Source: Eudorina sp. 2006-703-Eu-15
Taxonomy: Eukaryota > Chlorophyta > Chlorophyceae > Chlamydomonadales > Volvocaceae
DNA length: 64,000 nucleotides
Assembly: GCA_003117195.1 (NCBI GenBank)
Contig: BDSI01000043.1
Location: 161,501-225,500 of the forward strand
Direction of reading: 5' to 3'
The notes beneath the pieces were generated by a model that was not told the origin of the DNA, made no database searches, and saw only the letters and a program-made list of their open reading frames with translations. The position numbers and the translations under genes were made by a program. Shown here piece by piece: positions 42,301 to 53,326 of this stretch (position 1 is the stretch's first letter; each line of letters starts with the position of its first letter).

Positions 42301-43388
42301 GTGTACAGGTCCACGTAATCGCCGCTGCCGTCGTACACGAGGTGCACGCCGTTGGGCTGCTCGTACACTCTGTGCGGCAGCAGGAGCAGCGGGCAAAGCG
42401 GCAGCGCCTCCGCCGCGTCGAGCTCCCGCTGCAGCTGCTGCAGCGCGACGGCGGCACACGCGCTCCGCGATGGCCGAACTGCCGCTGATGCTGGTGCTGG
42501 TGGTGGCGCTGGTGGTGCGGGTACTGGTGGAAGCGAGCCCTCCGTGCCGTCCTTACTCCGCCGGGCCATCGCCGACGGAGCGACCGCTGCCGCCGTTGCT
42601 GGAGCAGCCGCAGCTGTCCCCGCAGTGGGAGGTGATGTGGGTATGTCCAGGAACTGCACGCGTGGGCCCGGCGCCGGCGCCGCCACTGGTGATGGCCCCG
42701 TTGCTAGCCCGTCCGGCGTCCCTGGCCCGTCCGGCTCCGGGAAGGGAAAGTGGCGGTACAGTCGCCGTTGGCCGGACGACCGGGAAATGGAGCGCAGCAG
42801 AGGGGGTTGGAGGAGAAGCCACAGGCTGTCCAGGCTGGGGGCCCCTGACGATGCACCGTCTGCACCGTTGCGGCCGCCCAAAGGTTGGGACAACGGCGAT
42901 TCGCTGAAAGATGCGGGTGTCATGATCTGCTCGCCATCGCGGTAGTCAAGGGAGAAGGCCGCCGAGGCGCCCTGCAGGTGGGCTGGAACGCGCAGCGTGC
43001 GCGTGGGGGCGTGCGCGGAGGGGAGTGCCGCTGGCAAGGGATCGTGGGCCCTGTCCTTGTCGTCAAGAGCCGGTGCATAGCACCGCGCGTTCGTGATGCG
43101 GGAGAGAGTGTCCTCGAGGAGCGGAACACCCGTCTTCTTGTCGTCATCGATGCTACGACCGAGAGCCGCGTCCCGCGTTGGGTCTGGAAGCTGTCCAGGC
43201 AAGAGGGTTTCATCGAGCAGCACCTGTAATTTGTAGGTGTGCTTAGATGCCAACGTGGCTTCGCCATGGACGTCGCTTACTGAGTCGTCCGGGGCTGCCT
43301 TGGCTGACGACCGAACAACTTGAATAGTTTGCTCAGGCGATATAGGAAATGAACGCGCTGAAGAGGAGCAACAAAGAAAATGGGTCAT
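39338..43388 (-). CDS. CaM-kinase-like pseudokinase with large low-complexity inserts (3 exons)
   Basis: Exons 43388-42234, 41543-40709 and 40107-39338, GT-AG, in phase, 919 aa. The C-lobe is clear: GCAYHLAPEAI (APE at 645-647), DVWSTGGVLLYMLLTGRPPF and a C-terminal PERRLSVAELLRLPWF. The catalytic centre is lost. The HRD loop reads HRNISTET (397-404), so the base Asp, the Lys and the Asn are replaced. The DFG position reads KLGGLA (612-617) without the metal-binding Asp. No glycine-rich loop or clear VAIK lysine is seen in exon 1, which has only a recognisable hinge (YEQPNGVHLVYDGSGDYVDLYTYL). Between the HRN loop and the DFG site lie about 200 Ala/Pro/Gly/Ser-rich residues instead of about 20, and exon 3 has another Ser/Gly-rich insert. 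It is expected to be a scaffold or regulator, not an active enzyme. The start is the first ATG; 449 bp separate it from the divergent CSPP1-like gene. Confidence 0.83.
40553..40680 (-). repeat. Tandem GT-rich dispersed motif in pseudokinase intron 2
   Basis: Four to five units of about 28 bp; read on the minus strand each is GTGTGTAAAAGAGAACTGAG plus CTCT. The AGAGAACTGAG word recurs at 45990-46015 and, changed, at 56815-56840. Confidence 0.8.
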
Positions 43389-43837
43389 TCGAGATGTCGG
43401 TCCTACGTCCCATACAACGAAGACCCATCGGAGCCGTTGAGGTAGATAATACGCTGGTATAGCATCTGCACAAAGACAGCTTCTGGCTGCGGTAAGGCCG
43501 AAAGTCAGAGTACTTGTTATGCAGGAATAACAGCTTGTTTGATATGCTTGCAAACATACTCGTATGTTCTAAGTTTGTATCCATTCGCTTTACACGGTGC
43601 TTCCATGTTGCGACTGTCGAGGTTGTCACATCGTGAAACTGATACCAACCCGTACACCCGAACAAGTTACAGGTTCGGTTGTCCTTGTTAATTGAACAAA
43701 CATGATATTAGTCTAGCGATTGGATACGCGAAGCACAACAAGCAGTGTCGGCTGCCTTACTCTCCTGGCTCCACTCACACAGCGTTTATGTGCAGACCCG
43801 CCAAGTGGGCGTGCGTCGCCACGCCCATACAGCATTT
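43389..43837. promoter_or_regulatory. Divergent promoter region of pseudokinase and CSPP1-like genes (449 bp)
   Basis: Lies between the two start codons. It is richer in A+T than the flanking exons. No classical TATA box was chosen. An open minus-strand frame from a TTG at 43553 runs into the pseudokinase and has no ATG before 43388. Confidence 0.45.
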
Positions 43838-46800
43838 ATGGTCTACGTAGCACCTCCTAAAGGCGCACGGGGTGGAAAGGCCGGTGAGCAACTGGGGTAT
43901 GGGGCTTCTTGTTCGGGTCTCCGTTGAAGCTTCCGGACCACTTTCACACTGGGTCTCTACTGTTTGGTACATAATTATTTATGAATGATGCACAGGTGCC
44001 GCGAAAAATGGCAACAAGGGGGCAAATAAAGCGGGCCGCGGCAAGCAGAGCGAACAGGAGGCCAAGGCAGACCTGCTCGCCAAACTTAGTAAGAAATCTG
44101 TCTCGGATAGCATTCCATGCAATGATGCTTTGAGGTATGACAATAGGGGTAACTTCCGCCACTGCACGGACCGACCCAGATGATGTATGTATACTTTTGT
44201 GTTGAAAACCTGGTTATACATTCGCTTAAGTTCGGAGCCTGGAGTTCTGGCTCGAGCTCCTGCGCTGGACATAGCTAGGGTCCGGCATCTAACTACTGCC
44301 GTGGAGCCGTTCCTCTAAAGCACCCCTCCCCATTTCTCATTTGATTTCCAGCGCGAGAGGCTGAAGAGCACACTCGTATCTTGGAGCGAGAGCGGGCTGC
44401 CCTCGGTTTGCCGGTGCGTCGGTCGGTTCCAACCGCGTCGCTGCTCGGTTGTGCGTTGACTTTGACGGCCAAAACTTGATCTGCACGATTCTCCCTCGCT
44501 GGGCGGCTTCAACTCTAAATGCGAACTCTAAAGCATACCTCCAGGTTGTTAATGCATCGTCACGAGCGCGTTTGCGGCGCCTTTCTTGTTTGTGACTCTG
44601 CGCAGAGCCGCGTAGCCCCCAACGACCCGCAGCAGCAGCACCACGGCCAGCAGCCGCCAGCCGCCAACCAGCGCAACCGCCGCGGCGGCAACTACCATGT
44701 CTATACAGACCACGGAAACAAGAAGGTCTTCGACCCGCGTCAGATCCCGGGCCTGGGCGGCGGCGATGGCGGCGGCGGCGGCGGCGGGCCACCCGGCGGT
44801 CCTCCGCCCGGAGGCGTGGACGCCTTCAACCAGACGTTCCCAGACAGTCCCAACTTCTACCCCGGGCGCGTCTTCGCCATCCCCGGCACCATCCCGCCGG
44901 CCCCCAACCAGCCGTCGCAACCCAAACCCGACGGCGGGACCATCGTGGTCGCCCCATGGGGCGGCCCGCCACAGCTGCAGTACACCGGCGGCGCGCTCCT
45001 GACCGACGTCCTGGGGCCCGCGCCGCCGCACCCGCACCCTCACCCGCAGCCGCACCCCGGTCAGCAACCTCCGCCGTGGGCTCAACAGGGTCCGGGGCCA
45101 TCCCCGCGGGCGCGTGGCCAGCAGGCGCCCATGGGCATGGGGATGCCACTAGGGCCGCGGGGCGGGCCCATGGGTCAGCCACCGACCGCGATGGGACAGA
45201 ATCCACTGTCCCCCGGGCACCGGGGCGCGGGGCCGATGGGCGTGGTGGGCGGCCCACCAGGGCCGCCGCCGCCGCCGCCACCCCAGGCGTTCGGGGCCCC
45301 GCCGCCGTCGGGGGCCATGGGCGGTGCGTTCGGCGGTGGGCCGCCCGGGCTCGACCCGGCGGCGGGGGCCGACCCGCGGGTCGCAGCACGCATGGAAGCG
45401 GAGGCCCGGAAGGAGGCGTACCGGCGGGAGCTGGAGGAGCAGATCCGCGCGAAGAAGCACGCCAAGGAGGCGGAGCAGCGGCGGCGGCGGGAGGAGGACG
45501 CGGCGTGGGAGGCGCGCGCGGCCGCGCCGTTGCCCTGGGACCCAGAGGCGCGTGCGGCGCGGCGGGGCGGCGGCGGTGAACCCGTGCGGGACGACTTTGG
45601 CCGGCCCGTGGCGAACCTGCGGCAGCGGGGCGGCGGGCCGGGATCGCCCCACGGCCTGGGGCCCGGGGGCGGGATGTCGCCGGGTATGCCGCCTGCGCCG
45701 CCCATGGGACCGGGGATCCTAGGTGGGTACGGCGCGGGGAGGACTAATTGGGGACGAGGGGGAGGGGGGGGAAGCCGGGAGCTGGGCTGGGCCGACGGGG
45801 GCCTCTGGCGGGTGCATCTTGAGGGGCTGCAGTGAGGGTTGGGGTGGGGGTGGGGGAACGCGGCTGAGCGGTGGTGGGGTCGGGCGGTAGATGGGGCCGC
45901 GCGCGGCCGTTGCGCGGTGTGGGGAACCAACCCGCAGTCCGGAGGGGAGAAGGAAGGGGCGCGGATGTGACAAATGTGTTTGTTAGTGTGTGTTTGTGAG
46001 AGAACTGAGCCGCGAGAAACGATGTCCAGCGATGCAGGCGGCGGCGTGTGCAGCACCTGTCAAGCTGGACATCGCTTCTCGGGGCGCTGGTCGCGGTTGC
46101 GGATGCTTTGGGGACGTGTGGGCGGCGGCTTGCGATCCATGGCGAGAGCGGCCCCGGGTGCTGGGAGGGAGCAGGTGCAGGAGTCAGGCCTGGGGTCCCG
46201 GCACGCGGCCGACCCCGCGGTGATGGCGCCGAGGTGCCGAGCGCGAGGCCGCGGGAGCGACCCGCTGCCGCTCCGGTGCCGCTGATGCCTGGGACGACAT
46301 CTCGACACTGCACCCTTCCCGCGCCTGTACCGCTGCACCCGCACCCTACTTCACAACCCGCCCCTGCCTGCCGTCGTTGCCGCCCAGGTCCCTTCCCTGG
46401 GCCCCACGGCCCCGCGGGTCGGCTGACCGTGGAGGTCCCTGGCGGCGGCGCCGGTGCCTTCCCCGGTGGCGGCGGCGGCGGCATCATCCCGCTGAACAGG
46501 CCCGACGGGGGCCTGCCGGGCGGCGGGTCGGGGCTCTTACCTGGACCGGGGGGCCCGCTGGCGCCGCTGCCGCTGGGCATGCTGCCGCCGCCGGGCAGCC
46601 CAGGCGGCGGCCCGGGGGGCCCCTTCGATGTGCCGCCGGGGGCGCTGCTGTCCCCCAGCGCCATCCCTCCGGTGAGCCCGGGCAACCGGCGGTTCATGGC
46701 GGCCATGAACGACCTGATCGCGGGGCCCAGCGACGAGCAGCGGCGGCAGAAGGAGATGGCGAGACAGCGGCTGCAGATGGACCTGGAGGAGCAGATCCGG

Positions 46801-49800
46801 GAGAAGAGGGAGCGGCAGGTGGGGGCGCCCGGAGGCCGCACACCACGGTCTGGTCTGGGCGGGGCGGGTCTGGGTGGGGCGGGTCTGGGCGGTCAGGAGC
46901 TTGTCCTCCGCGATGTGCACCGCGAGCAGTGGGGGGTCGGTTCAGTGGCCTTGACTGCCCGCGCCTGACACGCACAGCCTGCTGAACCCCGACCGCACCC
47001 GACCCGGCCCAACCCGACCCGATCCAATCCGACCCGACCCGACCGGACCGGACCGGACCTGATCGTGTGCCCCGTCCGGGCCCTACAGGAACGCGAGCGC
47101 GCCGAGATGGAGCGGCAGCGGCTGAAGGAGGAGGCGGACATGAAGGTGCGGGTGCGGGTGCCTGTGCGTGTTGGTGTCTACTCGTGGCCGCAGCGCCCCG
47201 CCCCGCTGCGTGCAGTCTGGGTCAGATGTTGAGAGGCGCTACCACCACGGACACTCCCTCCTCATCGGGGCGCCACCGGCTCCGACCTACCCTGTCCTGC
47301 CCGTCCGTCACCTCACCGTAGGGACCCGCCCCTGCCGGGCTGCCGGCTGTGTCTGGTCTGTTTTCCCTGTAAACCCCCTCCCCCCGCAGCACAGTTGATT
47401 CTTCTCCGGACCATGGCTCTGGCAGCTGCGCAGTTTGAACATGTCTACCAATTTCCTGTATCGCCCTCCCCCCGCAGGCCTTCCAGGACCATCTGGCGGC
47501 GCAGCGACAGGCGGAGCTGCAGCGCATGGGGTCGGTGGGCGCCGGCGGCGGGGCAGCGCAGCCGTCCCCGCAGCAGCCCCCGCAAGTGCTGCGGCGGGAG
47601 AGCTCCGTCGGCGGCGGGGATGGCGGGCGGCCGCCGCTGCCGCCGCGGCGGGGCAAGGGGAAGATCATTGACGCGTCGTGGCTGGACGCGCCCAAGGCGC
47701 CGCCGCAGCCGGCGGCGGCGCTGCCGCCGCTGTCGCCGCCGCCGCAGGTGCAGCAGCCCGCCCTTCGGCCGCCGCTGTTCCGGCGGGCGAGTGCGGGCAT
47801 ACTGGACGGTGCGTGGGACTGAGGATGGGATGACGGATGAGTCTTGAGCCTGAGCGGCGGCGGATTAGCAAAACACGGCATCAGCATTGTCTTAGTCTGT
47901 GCCAGTGATGTGTGGATGTCCGGGTGTGCGTGGGTCATTCTCTGACAGCATTGCGGCGCCCCGGGGAGGTCCCCGTACCCGTACTTGATGGGTACGGCAA
48001 TGTCTCCGTCGCGTGGCGTGCCATGCCTGCTGACTCGCCGTACCCTTCCGTGTCCACCAACTCGCCGTACCCCCGTAACCCTGCGCTCCCCGCGTTGGCG
48101 CCCCCTCCCCCCGTTGGTTGCGTGCCGCCGTACAGATGAGATGGGCGGCGGCGCGCCGTTGTCCCCGGTGGCGCCCGGCGCTGTCGTCATGCCGCGCGGC
48201 CCGAGCCACGACGGCGGCGTCGGCGGCCGCGGCGGCGGCGGCGGTGTCACCACGCTGCTCCACGCGCTGCAGGTACGGCCGTGTACGGCTCCACACATGG
48301 GCGGTACTTACTGTACTACCCTCGAGGACCCTGCAGGGGTTCCGCGATGCGCGCCCGCGCGGCTGTGTGCTTAGCGAAACCGGCCCAGGGGCATGGAGCG
48401 CCGTGGTTCTCCGCACCCAACCGATTCCTAACCACACGAGGCCCGAAAAATCCTACCCACCCAAACCGTCCCTGGCCGTACATCCCCTGGGCTGCCGTAC
48501 ATCACCTGGAGGCGATTACCCTGGCGTTGGTTGGGGCTTGGTGAGCCTTGACCCGGCTGGGACTGACGAGCCCGGCCGCACCCGTCGTACATTTGCCGCT
48601 CCCCAAGATTGTGGATACCGCAAAAAAATATGGATGGCGGCAAGATGTTCTTCGAGTATTTTTTTAATGCATAACATGGCCTGTTTGTTTTATAATGATA
48701 TAAATTATTATAATCTATATACATATATGTATATTACTATTGGGATTTATAACTTAGTTCTGGTTCAGGTCAGTAACACCGTGATTCATTCGCTCCCGGG
48801 TGCACCTCAGGAGGAACAGTCCCGCATGCGCGAGGAGGTGGCCCGGCAGGCGGCCGCCATGGAGAAACTGGCCACCGACGCCAGTCGGGCGCTGGCGGAC
48901 CGCGACGAGGCGTGGAAGGAGCTGCGGCGCGTCAGGGCCGTGCTCTCCGCCGGCCCCGGCGGCGGCCTCGCCACCGCCGCCGCAGCCGCCGCCGACGATG
49001 ACGACGCCTCCGTCGAGCTTCTGGACCTGGGCACCGTCATCGTGGACACGCACCTGCTGCCCAAGACCGCCAACGCCATCCCCGACCCGCTGCCGAAGCC
49101 CGTGGCGTCGGAGGTGCTGCGCCGGGGCCTGACGGACCCAGGGCAGCGGGCCGGAGGTGGTGGAGGAGGAGGCGGGTTGCTCGGGGGGGAGGGCAACGGC
49201 AGGCTGCTGTCGCCGCTGGGTCGCGGCGACGGCTTCGGCGGCGGGCTGTACGGCGGAGGGTTTGGGTACGGCGAGCTGGGACAGCTGCAGGTGAGGCGGC
49301 GGCAATCGGGGTTGTGTGGAGTGGGCGGGCGGGGGAGGGGGGTTTGGCGGGGAGCCGCCGCGCGCACACGAGTCCGTGGCGGGGCGGCGGCGGCGGCGTA
49401 CTCTGTGTCGGCACCGTGGTTTCTCAGCTCAGTCGAGGTCCTGGGCACATCGATGACGGGGAGACGGCGTTGCTCCCAGTCAGTGTACAGGGCTGCACGT
49501 GTCCTTGGGCTGAGCCCTGCTGTGGAACCCCGCCCGACCCCGACCCAGAATGTGCGTTAAGCAAGGCAAGGAACCCGCCCGATCAACTCGAACCCAAATA
49601 TGCCCCTCGTGTGAGTGTGTGTATTTGGAAAAAGACCAGCCCCCCGTGTGTGTATGTGTGTTGTGTTACGTATCTGACCGGGCCTGGCACCGGCCAGAGG
49701 CTGCTAACCCAGCCCTAACAGAAAGACCGCCGAAGCACTCTCCCCCGGATACGGGGGAGGGGGGGAAGGGGCCTCTGTCTCCTCGCTCTCAAACCAAGGG

Positions 49801-51378
49801 TGTGCGCCCGATCCCCATTTTACCGAGGACCGGCGACAGCTGTGCCCCCATGAGGGATTGGGCAGCAGCCCATCCTGGGCTGTGTGTGTTTAGAAACGCA
49901 ACCCGCCCGCTGTGTGTGTGTGTATGTGTGCGCTGAAAGGGAAGACTGAGCCGCCCGTGTCTAAATGTCGTAACTGGTGAGGCAGGCGTGCGTGCGGGCA
50001 GCTATGCCGGGGTCCGGTCGCGACGATACTGCGGTGCGGTGCGTCCTTGCTGCCGCAGGCCCCTCCGGCGAACAGAGGCGGCCGCCGCAGCGGCATCCCG
50101 CTACCCCCCGGGCTGAGCCCGCCGCGGCGGGCCGGGTCCGGATCCGCCGGCGCCGCGCAGCAGCCGCTCCGGGCGCCGCCGCCGCGCATTCAGTCCGTGT
50201 ACGGCTACGCGCTGGACTCGTCGCCGCCCAAGAGCCGTTACAACGGCTTCTTCGGAATGGACCCACGGGACGGCGGGTCGCCGGGACACGGCCGCGGTGG
50301 CGGCGGCGGCGGCGGGGGGCTGCCGGCGCTGGGCGCGCGCCGGCCGCCGCCGCTGAAGCCGCCCTCCTCCCCGGCAATTCTGCGAGGTGACCACCTGCCG
50401 AGCCCCGTGAAGCAAACCAGGGGCGGGCCCCAGCAGCAGCAGCAGCAGGCGGGGGGTGCCCGCGCGCGCAGCGGCCGGCCGGCGGGGCCCGCACGCGGCC
50501 GCGCGGCGTCGGCGACGCCGCAGCCGACGCAGCCTCGATCGCCGCCGGAGCTGCCGCCGGTGGCGGGGGCGCCCTCAGTGGCGGCGGCGGCGGCCGGTGC
50601 TGGCGGCGGCGGCGGCGCCGGCGGCGGCCTCCGTCAGGTGTCCCGCCGCAGTCTGGACGGGATGCAGAAGCTGATCCGGCGGGGGCATGAGGAGAGGCTC
50701 CTGCGGGGCCCTCTGTTGGGTGTGGGCAGCGAGGACGGCAGCGGCAGCACAGGTACGACATTGGAGTACGTGGCGGAGGAGGTGCCGCAGACGGCGCGGT
50801 CGGACGTGGAGCGTGGCCGTCGGTCCCGGGAGCCGTCCCTGCCGGGGCACGCCGAGATGATGACTCCGCGTACCGCCGCCGACTGGGCGGCGGGCAGTGG
50901 TGCCGCCGCCGCCGGCGCGGCGGCGGCGGCCGGCGAGGCGAAGGGCGCGGGGCGGTCGTTTTTTTCGGACAGTATCGCGTCGTACAAGTCGCTGCTGTCG
51001 CACCAGACCGGGCCGTCGATGGCGACCGCGGCGGCGGCGGCGCCGTCGGGCGCGGCGGGTACGGACGCTGTTCCCGCCGCGGGCCCGTCGGCTCCAGCGA
51101 CCCACGGGCCTGCGAGCGCGCTCGCGACCGGCGCGACCAGCGTCACCAGCAGCGGCGGTGACGGCGGCAGCGCCGCCGCTGGTGTACGGACGGGCAGCGC
51201 GGCCAGTGTGGCGGAGTCGTTCTTGTCTGACGTCCCAATGCAGCGCCCCGTGAGGGCGGGCCGACGGATGAACTCGTCGTCGAGAGGTTCACCGTCGGCC
51301 GACAGCGCGGCTCCCGCCGCGGCCGCCTCCTCTCCCGCCGTCACCTCCCCAAGCGCATCACCCGCGGACAACACCTGA
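43838..51378 (+). CDS. CSPP1-like coiled-coil protein, probable centrosomal/ciliary (10 exons)
   Basis: Exons: 43838-43883, 43996-44088, 44352-44413, 44606-45722, 46388-46818, 47089-47145, 47478-47808, 48136-48272, 48811-49290, 50059-51378; GT-AG throughout, all phases close, 1357 aa. It opens MVYVAPPKGARGGKAG, then a charged helix (REAEEHTRILERERAALGLP). Short helices with the repeated signature E-L-E-E-Q-I-x-x-K occur at 339-351 (YRRELEEQIRAKK) and about 568-583 (LQMDLEEQIREKRERQ), with AFQDHLAAQRQAELQ after 602. About residues 385-408 read RRGGGGEPVRDDFGRPVANL. An ELxxQI helix followed by a GGGG-PxRD motif is the pattern of CSPP1/CCDC66 proteins of centrosomes and ciliary axonemes. The rest is Gly/Pro/Ala-rich and probably disordered. 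An ATG at 44519 opens the same frame as exon 4 but lies in intron 3. Gene structure is firm; the family name is moderate. Confidence 0.68.
45984..46020 (+). repeat. GT-rich dispersed motif in CSPP1-like intron 4
   Basis: GTGTGTTTGTGAGAGAACTG AGCCGCGAGAAAC: the same AGAGAACTGAG word as the tandem array at 40553-40680. Confidence 0.5.
48623..48768. other. AT-rich island in CSPP1-like intron 8
   Basis: About 145 bp with runs such as TATTTTTTTAATGCATAAC and ATAAATTATTATAATC, and a TATATACATATATGTATATT palindromic stretch, inside DNA otherwise about two-thirds G+C. No coding frame. Composition suggests an insertion, possibly organellar. Confidence 0.7.
49560..49650 (+). repeat. GT-rich dispersed motif in CSPP1-like intron 9
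   Basis: GGAACCCGCCCGATCAACTC ... GTGTGAGTGTGTGTATTTGG AAAAAGACCAGCC. The same word order as 49888-49965. Confidence 0.5.
49888..49965 (+). repeat. GT-rich dispersed motif in CSPP1-like intron 9
   Basis: GTGTGTTTAGAAACGCAACC CGCCCGCTGTGTGTGTGTGT, then AAGACTGAGCCGCCCGTGT. A clear example of the unit: GT run, A-rich block, (GA)ACTGAGCCGCCCG. Confidence 0.6.
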
Positions 51379-52200
51379 CTGACGCCCCGGGGTGTGATCA
51401 ACGGCCCCGTCGTTATCAACGGCCCCGGTATAATGAACGAACGGCCCAGATATTCTTTACGAATGAGGAAGCGCGGGGGGGATGTCTGGGGGCGGGTTGA
51501 TGGATGGGGTGGTGCGTGGATGGGTTTTGGGTGAACCGCAGCGGCCGAACGAGCAGACACCGTATCGCCGGGGAGGAGGGGTCTCCGGACGGGGAGCGCA
51601 TTGGAAGGGGCGCGCCCGTCGTCGAGCGAGCGGTCGGGGTCGGGGTCGGGGTCGCGGTGGTGTGGACTATAAAGAGGCGGCCGGCCGCGCAACCAAGACC
51701 GGCGCGCGGGGGTGTGGTGTCGCGCGGCATGTGTACGGACGCGCCGGATGGCGCCGTCGTGGCTCGGGTGGCCCAGCCGTTTACCCACCGGGTCGGGGCA
51801 CCGCCGGCACGGGTCGCAGCACACCGCGCGCCGGGTGTGTGTCTCCCCCTGCTTTGGCATACCCGATGCGCGGTATGCCGCCCTTGTGTCTTCTCTTCCG
51901 CACTCCCTCCCTCCCGTCCCGTCCTGTCCCGTCCTTGGATGACATATCCGGGGCTTGACGGGCCGAGACCGCGTCGCGCGGTCCGCGTCAGCGGTTTCGG
52001 AGATTGGCGCGCGCGCGCGCGCGCCAGGGGAGCCAGGACGGCGGCCGGGCGCGGACGCTGCGGGGGCTGGGCTGGGGTGGGGGTGATGGGTGACCACAAC
52101 GGATACCGCACCGCATACTATAGACGCCGTGGAGATATACCGGTAGGGCATAATAATTGTACGACACTGTACTAGACTGTACTGCATGCACATCTCTTGA
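51379..52200. other. 3' flank of CSPP1-like gene (convergent)
   Basis: No plus-strand gene. The long minus-strand open frame that covers this stretch (to 50634) is antisense to the last CSPP1-like exon and is not credible as a whole. Includes a (GC)n run near 52006-52023. Confidence 0.5.
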
Positions 52201-52704
52201 CCTGCATGTGAGCGGCTTGGCTTCCCGGGGCCATCGGGGCAACCCTCCCTGGACAACTCACGCACGCACTCAAACACCCCCTCACCCAGCATCTTGGACT
52301 CCGCCGCCTCTCTGGTTTTGACGACCTGACAATGACATGTGTATGGATGTGGCATATGTCAGCTCGCTGTTGGGCCCATTACACGTGTGCCTGACGAGAA
52401 GTGCAGGGGCTGTTGAGTGCGTGTGTGTGTGTTAAAGAGAACGCGTGCGTGCGTGTGTGTGTGTTTAGAAATGGAACCCGTGCGTGCGTGTGTGTGTGTG
52501 TGTGTCCAGGAGCATTTGAACCTGAAGGTATTCTTGTGAGGCATCCGGTGTGATCAGGTCGGGATCCGGGCACTGCCACCAGCACCGGCACCAGCATCCA
52601 TCCACCCGGACACAGCGAGTGGGCGGCGCGGCGGGACCCGGCCCCCCTGGACCGACCGCGCGCCGGTCCACCTGGAGGCTGTACAGCAGGCGACCTCTCT
52701 CGAG
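52201..52704 (-). CDS. Orphan exons of an unrecognised minus-strand gene (3' end and 5' end not found)
   Basis: Three stretches look like real exons: 52704-52672 (LERGRLLYSLQ), 52572-52522 (CPDPDLITPDASQEYLQ) and from 52325 down (VVKTREAAESKMLGEGVFEC and on). Each begins after a good CAG acceptor and the first two end at GT donors, all in phase 0, so they can be read through as one protein. The third stays open past 52200; its end is not clear. No family is recognised. Other exons may lie between 52705 and 54300 but none was convincing. A GT-rich dispersed motif fills the intron between the last two. Confidence 0.33.
52415..52505 (+). repeat. GT-rich dispersed motif, two units
   Basis: GTGTGTGTGTTAAAGAGAAC then GTGTGTTTAGAAATGGAACC, each followed by CGTGCGTGCGTG. 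Same type as 49888. Confidence 0.6.
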
Positions 52705-53282
52705 CTGCACCCCGCCCCAGCCCCCGCCTTACGGACGACAGCCCTGACCTGCTGACCTCCCCCCAAGTGGGGTGGGGTGCGGCCGCACGGGCGCCGCCCC
52801 TTCCACCCCCCCCCCGCGCCGGTCTTTGACACACCGTCCTGGACACGCATCACGACCCGGCACTGGGTGGGTGCTGCCGCCAACCAACCCAACCGCAACC
52901 GCAATCAGAACCCAATGCTCTGCACGACCGCCGCACGCCCTTGGGTGTGTGTCTCCTCTCCGGGCACACGTACACACACGTGGGTGTGTGTGCGCGGTCT
53001 GTCGGTCTGTCGCGTTCTTCCTACGACGTGATAGATACACCTGTCCGAACAGTAACTGTTGTCCGTGTTGCTTTGTGCGTCTCTTTTATATTGGCCTGGC
53101 TTGACCCTTGACGAGCACGCGAAGAAACGCATTGTTGTGTGCGGACGTTGAGAACATCCAAGTACGGTGGATTGAAGTACAGATATGGGCCAGCTGGGCG
53201 GTTGGTCGATCCGGGGTACGACATCGGAATTTGTGGGGCCACCGTCCCTCGAGGGAGGTCAGGCTGGGTCAGGATCGCATGC

Positions 53283-53326
53283 CCTGTCACCGACGCCCGC
53301 GGGGGTCCACTGTAACATGATTCATA
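53283..53326 (+). mobile_element. SINE-like element, 3' fragment
   Basis: CCTGTCACCGACGCCCGCGG GGGTCCACTGTAACATGATTCAT: core plus 3' end, no long tail. Confidence 0.55.

Noticed and set aside
44519..44605. ATG-started extension of CSPP1-like exon 4
   Set aside because: A pyrimidine-rich CAG acceptor at 44603-44605 and three upstream exons that join in phase show this is intron.
50634..52355. 573-codon minus-strand open frame
   Set aside because: It is antisense to the last CSPP1-like exon, whose GC-rich codons leave the complementary frame open. Only its first part (below 52325) has exon-like features and is reported separately.
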